Source: Ralstonia pickettii (lineage in GTDB: Bacteria; Pseudomonadota; Gammaproteobacteria; Burkholderiales; Burkholderiaceae). Taken from it: a stretch of 64,000 bases of DNA. This document shows positions 26,981 through 35,922 of this stretch, in pieces. The notes under the pieces were generated by a model. The model saw only the letters and a program-made list of their open reading frames with translations. It made no database searches and was not told the DNA's origin. The DNA is taken from positions 1,178,001 through 1,242,000 of the forward strand of contig NZ_CP104382.1 of NCBI RefSeq assembly GCF_030582395.1, in the 5' to 3' direction. The first letter of the stretch is position 1; each line of letters opens with the position of its first letter. The translations under genes were made by a program, and so were the position numbers.

Positions 26981-28018
26981 TCAGCCGATGAGCCCGGCGT
27001 CCGTCAACTCACGCTTCATATAGGCGTACAGCACCGGCGCGGCAATCACGCCGCCCACGCCAAACAGCGCTTCCATCACGATCAGCGCGAGGATCAGCTC
27101 CCAAGCCCGCGCGTCGATACGGCTGCCAATGATGCGCGCATTCACGAAGTACTCCAGCTTGTGCACCACCACCAGGAAGATGAGCGACGCCACCGCCAAC
27201 TCCAATGAGGCGGTCACGCTCATCACCACGATCGCTGTGTTGGAGATGAGGTTGCCCGCCACCGGAATCAGCCCCGCCACAAAGGTCAGCAGGATCAGCG
27301 ACTTGGAGTACGGCACGTGCTGCCCGAACAGCGGCAGCGCGCCCAGCAGATAGATGGCCGCGAGGGCCGTGTTGAGCGCGGAGATCTTCACCTGTGCGAA
27401 CACCACGGCGTCGAACGCATCGGTCAGCCGGCTCAGCCGGCTCACCAGTGCTCCGGCCAGGGGCTTGTGGTGCTCGGCGTCGGGCGTTTCCGACCAGGCC
27501 ACCATCGCGCCCAAGATCAGACCCACCAGCATCAATGCGCTGGCTCGCAGTCCATCGATGCCTATGGTCGACACCTGGTGGCCATGCTCCTTGAGCATCT
27601 GCACGAGCTGCACACGCAACTCGGTCACCGATTGCGGCACGTAATTCACCACCGCCGCCGGCAGCGACTCGCGCAAATTGTCGAGCACATCGGCAATGCG
27701 GGTAAGCATGCCTTCGAGCCCATGACCGTGCTCGACCAGGCGGCCGATCCCGATGCCGAGTCCCGCAAGAATCAGGGCTGCGATCACGAACACGCAAATC
27801 ACCGCGCTCGCCCTGGCGCGTGTGGAAACCGTGCGCCGCGCGCGCAGGCGCGCTTCCAGCTTGCGGGCCAGCGCATAGACAAGAAAGCCGGCAATGGCGG
27901 CTGGCAGCAGATGCAGCCACAGCACGGCTGCAATCATGGCGGCCACCAGCACGTAGCTGACAGCGTTGATCGGGCGAGTCTGTGCGTTGGGGGGAAGCTC
28001 AGGAGGTAGCATCGTCAT
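26981..28018 (-). CDS. AI-2E family transporter (PerM-like membrane protein)
   Basis: ATG 28018 overlaps the upstream stop (ATGA). The 345-residue protein has about eight membrane segments and the family's late motif region 'FVAGLIPVAGNLISNTAIV' and 'MEALFGVGGVIAAPVLYAYMKREL'. AI-2E proteins are putative channels or exporters of small molecules or ions, with roles that vary. It is coupled to the DUF1345 gene. Confidence 0.87.
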   Translation of the reverse strand: MTMLPPELPPNAQTRPINAVSYVLVAAMIAAVLWLHLLPAAIAGFLVYALARKLEARLRARRTVSTRARASAVICVFVIAALILAGLGIGIGRLVEHGHGLEGMLTRIADVLDNLRESLPAAVVNYVPQSVTELRVQLVQMLKEHGHQVSTIGIDGLRASALMLVGLILGAMVAWSETPDAEHHKPLAGALVSRLSRLTDAFDAVVFAQVKISALNTALAAIYLLGALPLFGQHVPYSKSLILLTFVAGLIPVAGNLISNTAIVVMSVTASLELAVASLIFLVVVHKLEYFVNARIIGSRIDARAWELILALIVMEALFGVGGVIAAPVLYAYMKRELTDAGLIG

Positions 28019-28686
28019 GAGAACAGGCCGGCGGCAATGTTGATGGAGAGCGCAAGGATGCTCGTATTGAAGAAGAACGACAGCAGCGATTGTCCCAGCA
28101 CCGCCCGACGCATGGCGCGCGATCGAATGCTGACATCGGCCGTCTGACTGGCGACCGCGATCGTAAAGGAGAAGTAAAGGAAATCCCAATAATCGGGCTC
28201 GATCTGTTCGTCGGGAAACCGTAGCGGCGGCTCGTGGGGCGCACGGTAATACAGATGCGCGTAGTGGACCGTGAACATCATCGGCACCATGAGCCACGCA
28301 CCCAGCACCGTGATGCCGGTGAACACGTAGTGCGACGTCTGCGCATGTCCTGCCGACTTCGCGGTCGCCAGTTCGAACGCAATGGCGACCATGCTGGCCA
28401 CCACCCCTAGGCAGACGACCGCCAGCACGGCTGAAGCCCGTTCGTCTTCATGGCGGGCGACGGCGCGGATGCGGAGTGGATCGGCGCGCAACATCATCAC
28501 CATGATCAGGATGAGGTACGCCCACACGGCGATGTCCCAGCCGAGCAGCAGGCGGGAGAGCCAGCTATGTGCGGGTAGGACAGCAACCGCGGCGGCGCCC
28601 AGCGCAAACGCCGACAACAGGCGCGGCCGTGTCGCGGCAAAGCGGGAAACCTGGGAAAACTCGGAGGATTTGTCTTGCGGGTTCAC
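28015..28686 (-). CDS. DUF1345 family membrane protein
   Basis: A GTG start at 28686 behind GAGG gives 223 residues, the usual family length; longer frames upstream are not protein-like. It has five to six membrane segments with 'RADPLRIRAVARHEDERA' and 'DYWDFLYFSFTIAVASQTADV', the DUF1345 signature. Function is unknown. Two acidic/aromatic patches next to membrane segments might form an ion path; this is speculation. It is co-transcribed with the AI-2E gene. Confidence 0.85.
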   Translation of the reverse strand: MNPQDKSSEFSQVSRFAATRPRLLSAFALGAAAVAVLPAHSWLSRLLLGWDIAVWAYLILIMVMMLRADPLRIRAVARHEDERASAVLAVVCLGVVASMVAIAFELATAKSAGHAQTSHYVFTGITVLGAWLMVPMMFTVHYAHLYYRAPHEPPLRFPDEQIEPDYWDFLYFSFTIAVASQTADVSIRSRAMRRAVLGQSLLSFFFNTSILALSINIAAGLFS

Positions 28687-28775
28687 GTGCGCCTCAGGTG
28701 CGTGCCTCGGTGTGCTCACACAAGGCTGGCAACGCCAGCCCGTTGAGGCGACATGGTAGCCGCTTCGGCGCCGCT

Positions 28776-29081
28776 TCAGGACGGCAAGAGGATGGAAGCG
28801 AACGAGCGCTTGCAACGCTCCTGCAGACGCTCGTGCGTTGAGAGCTGTTCCGCGATGACAGTGGCGTCCGGATACACACGGCACATGCCGATCATGGCAG
28901 TCTCAAGCGACCCTTGCGAGCTGGCCTGGAACTGGAATTGCTCCAGTACCTTGTCATCGGCATCCCGCACGGTGATCTGGAATACGCCCGGGGTGACGGT
29001 CGCGCAGGCGGCCAGCATGGCGGCCGCGGCCAGCGTAAGGCACAGGAGGGAGCGGGTCGGACGACGGGAACGAATCATCAT
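28776..29081 (-). CDS. Small lipoprotein of unknown function
   Basis: The 101-residue protein starts behind GGAAG. Residues 1-25 form a lipoprotein signal with the lipobox 'LAAC' (Cys near 25). The mature part, 'VTPGVFQITVRDADDKVLEQFQFQ', looks like a beta-sandwich. No family was recognised. It is probably an outer-membrane or periplasm-facing lipoprotein. Confidence 0.7.
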   Translation of the reverse strand: MMIRSRRPTRSLLCLTLAAAAMLAACATVTPGVFQITVRDADDKVLEQFQFQASSQGSLETAMIGMCRVYPDATVIAEQLSTHERLQERCKRSFASILLPS

Positions 29082-29163
29082 GACTTCCGGGTTGCGATGA
29101 GGGTGAGACGCCACAACGGCGACTCGGTTCGCAATCATTGTGCTTCCAGGTAACACAAACAAA

Positions 29164-29186
29164 AACGCCCGCAATGTGCGGGCGTT
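29164..29186 (-). terminator. Rho-independent terminator of the repeat-protein gene
   Basis: AACGCCCGCA / TGCGGGCGTT (10-bp perfect stem, 3-base loop) is followed on the minus strand by TTTGTTTG. It lies 20 bases past the stop at 29206. Confidence 0.88.
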
Positions 29187-29205
29187 CTTGCGTAAGGAAC
29201 CTGGC

Positions 29206-29553
29206 TCAGGCCACGGCGCCTTCGGTGTAGGTGTCGAACTTGCCTGCACGGGCCAACGCGCCTTCGGTGTACGGGTCAAACTTGCTGCCAGCCTTGGCAC
29301 CCTCGGTGTAGGTATCGAACTTGCCTGCGCGGGCCAGTGCGCCTTCGGTGTACGGGTCAAACTTGCTGCCGGCCTTTGCCCCCTGGGTGTACGGATCGAA
29401 CTTGTCACCAACCTTGGCGCCATCCGAGTACACGTCAAAGCGCTGGCTGACTTGCGCAGCACCTTGCGTGTACACGTCAAACTTGGCTGCCGCCAGGGCC
29501 GGCACACTTGCCAGGGCGATCAGGGCGGCAATCAGAGTACGTTGGGCTTTCAT
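29206..29553 (-). CDS. Small secreted tandem-repeat protein
   Basis: ATG 29553 follows GGAG. The 115-residue product has a Sec signal (residues 1-23, ending 'PALAAA'). Seven short repeats of 13-14 residues follow, each of the form K/R-F-D-x-Y-[TS]-x-G-A followed by a short basic/hydrophobic linker. The last four repeats form two 27-residue units encoded by 81-bp DNA repeats. Such repeats suggest a periplasmic or extracellular ligand- or surface-binding role. No named family was recognised. Confidence 0.75.
   Translation of the reverse strand: MKAQRTLIAALIALASVPALAAAKFDVYTQGAAQVSQRFDVYSDGAKVGDKFDPYTQGAKAGSKFDPYTEGALARAGKFDTYTEGAKAGSKFDPYTEGALARAGKFDTYTEGAVA
29224..29385. repeat. Two 81-bp tandem DNA repeats inside the secreted protein gene
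   Basis: The units begin at 29224 and 29305 and differ at only a few positions. They encode duplicated 27-residue blocks, consistent with recent slippage or unequal crossing-over. Confidence 0.75.
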
Positions 29554-29970
29554 GATGTCTTCTCCAGAAGGGCGCAGCGCGTCGGGCAGGTGATCCGGAC
29601 GTTTCCGGGATCTTCTTTTTCGCTGCGGCGCCGCATTCGATGGAGTCATCGTAGGCGAGCCTGTTCAGACAATAAATGTCGCGACAGACAATTTATTGTT
29701 GCGATATTTGAAATTGCGGGAAAACCCGCATCAACATTGGCATTGCGGCCTGTAGCAAAGGCTGGCGGGCCGATTTGCGCAAACAAAGGATGTGACTTTT
29801 TCGCCAAAAGTCAGCGTTGTGCGGTCTCCGAACGTGTTGGATTGTTGCGTTCTGCCGCATCGCATCATGGTCTTGGAACACGCACAGATTGTCATTTCCC
29901 GATACAAACGCGCACAGGTTGGCGAATGACTCTGTGTCACACTGCGCGGCATTCGCTTTCAAAGCCACCC
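29554..29970. promoter_or_regulatory. Intergenic region with nested inverted repeats
   Basis: ACAATAAAT (29669-29677) and ATTTATTGT (29691-29699) are exact inverted arms, with a perfect palindrome TGTCGCGACA at 29677-29686 between them. The region is AT-rich relative to its surroundings and lies between the divergent repeat-protein gene and the small lipoprotein. No gene was found in it. Confidence 0.45.
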
Positions 29971-30141
29971 ATGATGAAACGCCTTCTGCTCGCTGTGTCC
30001 CTGCTTGGTGCTGCATGCATTTCCGGCTGCGGTGTGGCGGCCGCGCCGTGCCGCGTGGCATCGGCGGGCCTGAAGATGGTGCCGCTGGTCGGGCATGTGG
30101 CGGCCGCACCTACCGACGCCTGCGCGGACATCATTGATTGA
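29971..30141 (+). CDS. Very small lipoprotein (DUF6726-like)
   Basis: The 56-residue product starts 'MMKRLLLAVSLLGAACISGCG', a lipoprotein signal (Cys 20), followed by 'APCRVASAGLKMVPLVGHVAAAPTDACADIID'-type sequence. The paired Cys residues and 'GHVAAAP..ACAD' pattern recall the DUF6726 family of tiny Burkholderiaceae lipoproteins. Function is unknown. Confidence 0.6.
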   Translation: MMKRLLLAVSLLGAACISGCGVAAAPCRVASAGLKMVPLVGHVAAAPTDACADIID

Positions 30142-30239
30142 TGGGTCGCCGATTGTCTGCGGCTGGGCGGGAGACCTGCCATCGTCGAAAAGGGCCGAGA
30201 CTGAGTCTCCCTCATCCTCATATGGACGCGAGCCGCACT

Positions 30240-30788
30240 TCACAGCGCCCGCTGCATGAGCAGACAATCGAGCCAACGACCAAACTTGTAGCCCACCGCC
30301 TCAAGCACGCCCACCTCCCGAAACCCGCAGCGCGCGTGCAGTTTGGCTGAACCCGGGTTTTCGCGGCCGCCGCCCACCACGGCCACCATCTGCTTGAAAC
30401 CGCGCGCTTGGCATTCGCGGATGAGCGCCTCGAGCAGCAATGTCCCGACGCCCCGCCCCTGAGCGGCGCTGTCCAGGTAGATGGAGTCTTCCACCGTATG
30501 GCGATAAGCGGGTCGCGCGCGATGCGGGCCGGCATACGCATAGCCGAGCAACATACCGTCGGCTTCGGCCACAACGTAAGGCATGCCGGCATCCTGCAAG
30601 GCGTGAAAGCGGCGCGTCATCTCGGCCAGGTCGGGGGCGTCGATCTCAAAGCTGGCGGTTCCGGTCTGCACGTTATGTGCATAGATGCCGACGATGGTCG
30701 GCAAATCCTCGACAGTAGCCGCACGAATGGCGACGGCGCCGGGAACGCGTAAAGAAGCGGAGGCATGGATGGGCATTGCAGAAGACAT
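30240..30788 (-). CDS. GNAT acetyltransferase, phosphinothricin acetyltransferase (PAT) type
   Basis: The 182-residue protein has 'IRAATVEDLPTIVGIYAHNVQTGTASFE' and 'DSIYLDSAAQGRGVGTLLLEALI' with the acetyl-CoA loop 'QGRGVG', then 'GRENPGSAKLHARCGF' and 'GYKFGRWLDCLLMQR'. This is the PAT/MddA pattern, which acetylates phosphinothricin, methionine sulfoximine or similar compounds. ATG 30788 is used; ATG 30776 is possible, and neither has a clear ribosome site. Confidence 0.87.
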   Translation of the reverse strand: MSSAMPIHASASLRVPGAVAIRAATVEDLPTIVGIYAHNVQTGTASFEIDAPDLAEMTRRFHALQDAGMPYVVAEADGMLLGYAYAGPHRARPAYRHTVEDSIYLDSAAQGRGVGTLLLEALIRECQARGFKQMVAVVGGGRENPGSAKLHARCGFREVGVLEAVGYKFGRWLDCLLMQRAL

Positions 30789-30942
30789 GGCGGCAGGATG
30801 GGGAAGCGGTATGAAGCGTTCATTGTCACGCCAATTTCACACGCACCGCATATCGCCGAGTGCATTCCGGTGACATGGCTATCGGGCAGCGCCGGAATGC
30901 GGTAACTTGGCAAACGCATTTGCCTCCTGCGCCCTTCCTGCC

Positions 30943-31920
30943 ATGCATGACCTGTTCCCCCTTATCGCCGAATACGGCGCGTTTGCCGTGTTCCTCAATG
31001 TGCTGCTGACGCAAGCCGGCGCGCCGCTGCCGGCCGTGCCGACGCTGCTGGTGGCCGGCGCGCTCACGTTTCACGGACCGCTCTACCTGATGGAGCTGGC
31101 ACCGGCGGCGGTGTCCGGCGCACTGCTGGGCGACGGACTGTGGTATTTCGCAGGCAAGCGCTATGGCCGACACGTCATGGCACTGCTGTGCCGCGTGTCG
31201 CTGTCGCCTGATTCATGCGTGCGGCGCACGCGTACGCAGTTCGAGCGCTGGGGCGCGCCGATGCTGCTCATTGCGAAATTCATCCCGGGTTTGTCGACCG
31301 TATCGTCTGCGTTGCTGGGCACAATGCGCACGCCGTTCAGCACGTTTGCGCTGTACAACCTGGTGGGCTCGGCAATTTGGGCAACGCTCTGGCTGCTGCT
31401 GGGCCGCGTCGCGCACGACAGCATCGACCAGGCGCTGCGCCAGCTCGACCTGCTCGGCACGCGCGCCGTGCTGCTGATCGCGTTGCTGGTGGCGGTGTAT
31501 GTGGCGGCGCGCTGGCTGCAGCGCTGGCGCTTTCGCAAGATGCTGGAGATGGCGCGCATCTCGCCCGACGAGTTGCACGCGTTGATCGAATCTGGCGCGG
31601 CACCCGTCATTATCGACGTGCGCGCCGACAGCTCGCGCATGCTGCAGCCGCAACGCATTCCTGGGGCAATGCTGTACGACATGTCCAGCAGCAACCGCGC
31701 GATCGAGATCGACGGCCCCGACCGCGAGATCATCATCTACTGCGCCTGCCCCAACGAGGCGTCTGCCGTCATGCTGGCGCGCACACTGATGGGCCGCGGC
31801 TTCAAGCGCGTGCGTCCGCTGCATGGCGGTATCGATGCATGGGTGGAGCGCGGCTATGGCGTGGAGCACGTCGTATCGGTCACGCCCGCCACACTCGCAA
31901 CGGCGGAAGCGGGCGCCTGA
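30943..31920 (+). CDS. DedA-family membrane protein with C-terminal rhodanese domain
   Basis: ATG 30943 starts the DedA domain (residues 1-190, several membrane segments with 'ERWGAPMLLIAKFIPGLSTVS', the re-entrant motif). Residues 205-315 form a cytoplasmic rhodanese domain with 'IIIYCACPNEASA'; Cys267 is at the usual active position. DedA proteins act as lipid scramblases/flippases or transporters, and rhodaneses carry sulfur. The fusion is recurrent but its purpose is unknown. It appears to be monocistronic. Confidence 0.87.
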   Translation: MHDLFPLIAEYGAFAVFLNVLLTQAGAPLPAVPTLLVAGALTFHGPLYLMELAPAAVSGALLGDGLWYFAGKRYGRHVMALLCRVSLSPDSCVRRTRTQFERWGAPMLLIAKFIPGLSTVSSALLGTMRTPFSTFALYNLVGSAIWATLWLLLGRVAHDSIDQALRQLDLLGTRAVLLIALLVAVYVAARWLQRWRFRKMLEMARISPDELHALIESGAAPVIIDVRADSSRMLQPQRIPGAMLYDMSSSNRAIEIDGPDREIIIYCACPNEASAVMLARTLMGRGFKRVRPLHGGIDAWVERGYGVEHVVSVTPATLATAEAGA

Positions 31921-31960
31921 GGCTGGCCCGCATGCGCGCCGCGACGACAAAGCGGACGCA

Positions 31961-31991
31961 CAAAAACAAAAAGCGCACCTCTCGGTGCGCT
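31961..31991 (-). terminator. Rho-independent terminator, minus strand (probably for the fliF-K operon)
   Basis: AGCGCACC (31972-31979) pairs with GGTGCGCT (31984-31991) across a 4-base loop. On the minus strand it is followed by TTTTTGTTTTTG. It lies about 300 bases past the end of fliK, and the bases between (31992-32296) contain no convincing gene. Confidence 0.7.
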
Positions 31992-32296
31992 CTCCCGTAA
32001 GTACGGCAAACATGCGGTGCGCCAGCCCCCCGGCTCGGACACCCCGCATCGGTCCGTGTGCATCCGCCCGAGGACGGATGTGGCGAAATGATCCCCGTTT
32101 GATCCCTTCTTCGCCGGTCGGACTTGACCCCCTTGTTATTCGTTGGCGACGCTGCCGCGTCAAATCGATGCGCGGCGCCCTCGCTTTTGTTATTTCCCGT
32201 CCCTCTTTCGTTGCCTTGCGGCTGGCCATTTTTCCATGGCACTCCTGCGTATTAACGGCAGGGTTGCACCGAACTTTAGGCGCCGCGGGGCCAACG

Positions 32297-33916
32297 TCAG
32301 GCAAACGTGTCGATCGCGCCCTCGTGGGTGGAGACACGGCGCGGTGCCACTGCCAGCGTATCGGTGGTGTCTTGCGAGCCGCCGCTTCCATAGCGGCCGC
32401 CGCTTCCATTGCCCGAACCGCTACCCTGGTTTTGCGCCGATGCGCCTTGTGATGCGTTCTGCTGCTGGCTGAAGTCGCCCGTGCTGACGGATGTTTGCGC
32501 AAGCTGCATCCCGCCTTGCTGCATGGCGTCGCGCAGCCGCGGCATGGCGTCCTGCACAAGTTCGGCCACGGCCTGGTGCTGGCAGACAAAGCTCGCGTTG
32601 ACCGCGCCGTTGTCCACTTCCAGCTTGACGTGCATGCCGCCCAGCTCCGCCGGGTTCAACTGCAGCTCGGCCGACGATTGGCGATGCACTTGCATGAAGG
32701 CGAGCTGGCTGGCCATGCTCTGCGGCCATGCGGCGTCGCCGAAGGTGGGCAGCGTGTGGACTTGCTGCGGCGTGATCGATGCCGCTGCTGCACCACCCGC
32801 ATTGGCGCCGCCTACCGCAAAGGTAGGTGCAGCCGCCATGCCGGCGTCGCCATTCGCACGCGACAGCACGCCCTGGAACAACGCACCGCTGCCTTGCGCA
32901 TTGGCTTGCGTACCGGCGTTGTCCGTGCCAGCGTTGCCGCCATTGCTGGCGCGGCTGGAGGCATCGGTCACGGCAGCGGTTGCCGCTTGCGTGACGGTGC
33001 TGTGTGCGCTCAGGTCGCTGCGGCGCGCCAGGCCGTGGTCGGCATTGGCGCCCTGCGCAGACGACGTGGTGCCGAGTTGGCGCGCTGCGGGCGGCGTGTT
33101 GTCGGCCACGGCGCGCGTACGGGCCATGGTCTGGGCCAGCGTGCCGCTGTCGGGCAGCGCGGTGGCGGGCGGCGTCGGGGTGTTTCCAGCGTTCGCCTGG
33201 GTGTCCTTGGCGGCAGGCAAGCCCGCCTGGCCGACCTGTGCCGTCGCGGCCGGCTCAACGGCGCCTTGGGCCCCGTTAGCAGCCACGTTTGCTGCCGCCT
33301 GTGCGGCGGCGTCATTTGCGGGCGATTTACCGGTCACCGGCGTTGCCAAGTCGGCATCGGCCTTGGTATTCGCTTGGGGTGCTGGCTGTGCAACGGGCTG
33401 CTGCATGGCTGCGGCGGCCTGCTGGGCTGCCTGGCGTGCGGCCTCGATCTGGGCCGCCAACTGGGCAGCCGGATCGGCTACCGCCTGCTGCGCAGCGGTA
33501 TCAAGATCCTTGGTGCCTGCAGGCTGGGCCGGCTTGGCGCTGGCCGTATCCGCCGTACTGCCGGCGGGCGTTGTAATGGCCGGCGCGGGCGTATTGCCGT
33601 CGGCCGGCTTGGCGTCCTGACCGTTGCTCGCGGCATCGGTGCGGGTGGCGTCCTTTCGCGCGATATCGGCACGGCGGGCGGCATCGTCCGCGGTGGACTG
33701 AGCGTCGGCGCGGCGGCGCGCGGCATCCTGGGCCATGCGGTCCGACAACAGGTTGCCGAAGGTATCGGTGCCCGACGACGGGGCCTGCGTCTTGTCGGCG
33801 GCGGCGGTGTTGCCGGCCGACAGCATGGCGCCCAGGTCTTTGGCAGCGGCGTTGGGGGTGGCACTCAAGCCCACGTTGACTCCATCTTGCGACTGCGTGT
33901 TCGCGTTGGTCTTCAA
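32297..33916 (-). CDS. fliK: Flagellar hook-length control protein FliK
   Basis: The 539-residue protein is Ala/Gln/Thr-rich and mostly disordered. It has the conserved C-terminal domain near 400-490: 'SSAELQLNPAELGGMHVKLEVDNGAVNASFVCQHQAVAELV'-type, which interacts with FlhB to switch export. The start is TTG overlapping the fliJ stop (TTGA), so translation is probably coupled. It is the last gene of the minus-strand flagellar operon. Confidence 0.9.
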   Translation of the reverse strand: MKTNANTQSQDGVNVGLSATPNAAAKDLGAMLSAGNTAAADKTQAPSSGTDTFGNLLSDRMAQDAARRRADAQSTADDAARRADIARKDATRTDAASNGQDAKPADGNTPAPAITTPAGSTADTASAKPAQPAGTKDLDTAAQQAVADPAAQLAAQIEAARQAAQQAAAAMQQPVAQPAPQANTKADADLATPVTGKSPANDAAAQAAANVAANGAQGAVEPAATAQVGQAGLPAAKDTQANAGNTPTPPATALPDSGTLAQTMARTRAVADNTPPAARQLGTTSSAQGANADHGLARRSDLSAHSTVTQAATAAVTDASSRASNGGNAGTDNAGTQANAQGSGALFQGVLSRANGDAGMAAAPTFAVGGANAGGAAAASITPQQVHTLPTFGDAAWPQSMASQLAFMQVHRQSSAELQLNPAELGGMHVKLEVDNGAVNASFVCQHQAVAELVQDAMPRLRDAMQQGGMQLAQTSVSTGDFSQQQNASQGASAQNQGSGSGNGSGGRYGSGGSQDTTDTLAVAPRRVSTHEGAIDTFA

Positions 33917-34377
33917 TTGCCGCCCTGTGCCGCACGCATGCGGATCACCTTGGCGGCGTGTTCGTCGTTGTCGCGCTGGGCACGGCGTTCTTCGTCCAGG
34001 CGCTGCTCTTCAATGTGGCGCTGGCGCAGGATGTCGAACGACTGCTCGCGGCGTTGCTTTTCAAGCCAGTTGGCACGGCTCATCGCAAGCTGCTGCTCCA
34101 GCGCGTTGATGGTGCCTTTCTGCTGGTGCACGGCATTGCCCAGGCGGTCAATAAAGGCCGCATAGTTGCGCAGGCGCGTGACGTCCATGCCGCCTTCAGC
34201 GCTGCTCAGCATCTGCTGGTGATAGTTGTTGCGGTAGTCGGACAGCAGAGCGAGCTTTTGCGTGGCGGCCTCGCGCGTGTTCATCAGCCGGCCGACTTCC
34301 TGCGTGGCTTTCTCGGTGTCCTTCTGGGCCAGTTCCAGCACGGTTTCGAGGCGGAACGGCTTGTTCATGGTGGTCAT
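33913..34377 (-). CDS. fliJ: Flagellar export chaperone/stalk protein FliJ
   Basis: This 154-residue, largely coiled-coil protein ('LETVLELAQKDTEKATQEVGRL', 'RREQSFDILRQRHIEEQRLDEERRAQR'-type) matches FliJ, the central stalk of the FliI ATPase. The start follows GGAGGG. It lies between fliI and fliK. Confidence 0.9.
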   Translation of the reverse strand: MTTMNKPFRLETVLELAQKDTEKATQEVGRLMNTREAATQKLALLSDYRNNYHQQMLSSAEGGMDVTRLRNYAAFIDRLGNAVHQQKGTINALEQQLAMSRANWLEKQRREQSFDILRQRHIEEQRLDEERRAQRDNDEHAAKVIRMRAAQGGN

Positions 34378-34485
34378 CGGTAGACCCTCCAGCTTCCCGT
34401 TACATCAACCCATCGGACGCAAACCCGGCGGCTTTAGCCTTCGGCTTGCGCAACGCTTGCGGCTTCACAGTGTCAAGCGGCCGCA

Positions 34486-35922
34486 TCACGCCAGCACTCC
34501 CTGCATTTTTTCCAGCGTGTGCTCGCGGCTTTCGTTCTCGAACATGCCCTGCTGCAGGAACGCTTCCATGTCGGGGTAGCGCGCGATGGCCTGGTCGGTC
34601 ACCGGGTCGCTGCCACGTGCATAGGCGCCCACGGCGATCAGGTCGCGGTTGCGCTGGTAGCGGGCGTAGAGCTGCTTGAAGCGGCGGGCCGTGTCGAGCT
34701 GCTCGCGCGGCACGATGGCCGACATCACACGGCTGATCGACTGCTCGATATCGATGGCCGGGTAGTGGCCCTGCTCGGCCAGCTTGCGCGAGAGCACAAA
34801 GTGGCCGTCCAGGATGGCGCGCGCCGCATCGGCAATCGGGTCCTGCTGGTCATCGCCTTCGGCCAGCACGGTGTAGAACGCGGTGATGGAGCCGCCGCGG
34901 CCGTTGGCATCGACCATGCCGTTGCCGGCACGCTCCACCAGCGCGGGCAGCTTGGCAAACGCCGAGGGCGGATAGCCCTTGGTGGCTGGCGGCTCGCCGA
35001 TGGCCAGGGCGATCTCGCGTTGCGCCATCGCATAACGTGTGAGCGAATCGACGATCAGCAGCACGTTGCAGCCGCGGTCGCGGAAGTATTCGGCAATCGT
35101 GTGGGCGTAAGCGGCGCCCTGCAGGCGCATCAGCGGCGAGGTGTCGGCGGGCGCCGCCACCACGGCCGAGCGTGCCAGGCCTTCGTCACCAAGAATCTCG
35201 TCGATGAATTCCTTGACTTCGCGGCCGCGTTCGCCGATCAGGCCCACGACCACGACGTCGGCCTCCGTGTAGCGGGCCATCATGCCCAGCAGCACGCTCT
35301 TACCCACGCCCGAGCCGGCAAACAGCCCCAGACGCTGGCCTTGGCCAACGGTCAGCAGGCCATTGATGGCGCGCACGCCCACGTCGAGCACATGCTCGAT
35401 CGGCTTGCGCTTGAGCGGGTTCAGCGGCGCCGGGTTCAACGTGCCCCAGGCCAGGTCTTCATGCGCGCCCAGCGGCCCCTTGCCGTCGAGCGGTTCGCCG
35501 TTGGCGTCCACCACGCGGCCCAGCAGGCGCGGGCCCACGGGCAGGAATTTGCTGTGCGAAATGGTCGGGTCGGCGCCGTCCTCACTCGACACGGGCAGAC
35601 GTTGCGGCTCCAGCGGGAACACGCGCGCACCGGGCACCACGCCCACCAGATCCGTTTGCGGCATCAGGAAGGCGCGCTCTTCGGCAAAACCCACCACTTC
35701 GGCCAGCACGTGGCGGCCGTGCGGGAGTTCCACGCGGCAGGCGCTGCCCACCGGCAGCTTCAGGCCAACGGCTTCCATGACCAAGCCTGCGACACGCGTG
35801 AGCTTGCCGCACGTCACCACCGGGCGCGCCAGACGCGCACGCTGCGCGGTCTGCTGCAGGTGGGTTTGCCACACGCGCAGGTTCGGATTGTCGGCGGCGG
35901 GCTGCACGGTCTCAGGCGACAT
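34486..35922 (-). CDS. fliI: Flagellum-specific ATPase FliI
   Basis: The start at 35922 follows GGAGG; upstream codons are not protein-like. The 478-residue F1-beta-like ATPase has Walker A 'AGSGVGKS' (202-209), '[13 protein letters not shown]' and '[17 protein letters not shown]'. It energises type III flagellar export. Its end lies 108 bases before fliJ. Confidence 0.97.
   Translation of the reverse strand: MSPETVQPAADNPNLRVWQTHLQQTAQRARLARPVVTCGKLTRVAGLVMEAVGLKLPVGSACRVELPHGRHVLAEVVGFAEERAFLMPQTDLVGVVPGARVFPLEPQRLPVSSEDGADPTISHSKFLPVGPRLLGRVVDANGEPLDGKGPLGAHEDLAWGTLNPAPLNPLKRKPIEHVLDVGVRAINGLLTVGQGQRLGLFAGSGVGKSVLLGMMARYTEADVVVVGLIGERGREVKEFIDEILGDEGLARSAVVAAPADTSPLMRLQGAAYAHTIAEYFRDRGCNVLLIVDSLTRYAMAQREIALAIGEPPATKGYPPSAFAKLPALVERAGNGMVDANGRGGSITAFYTVLAEGDDQQDPIADAARAILDGHFVLSRKLAEQGHYPAIDIEQSISRVMSAIVPREQLDTARRFKQLYARYQRNRDLIAVGAYARGSDPVTDQAIARYPDMEAFLQQGMFENESREHTLEKMQGVLA

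Noticed and set aside
31992-32296. Possible small gene between the terminator and fliK
   Set aside because: Frames on both strands are Arg/Pro-rich with no start signal or recognisable product.
32495-34165. 556-codon open frame antisense to fliK/fliJ
   Set aside because: Gly/Arg/Cys-rich shadow of an Ala/Gln-rich gene.
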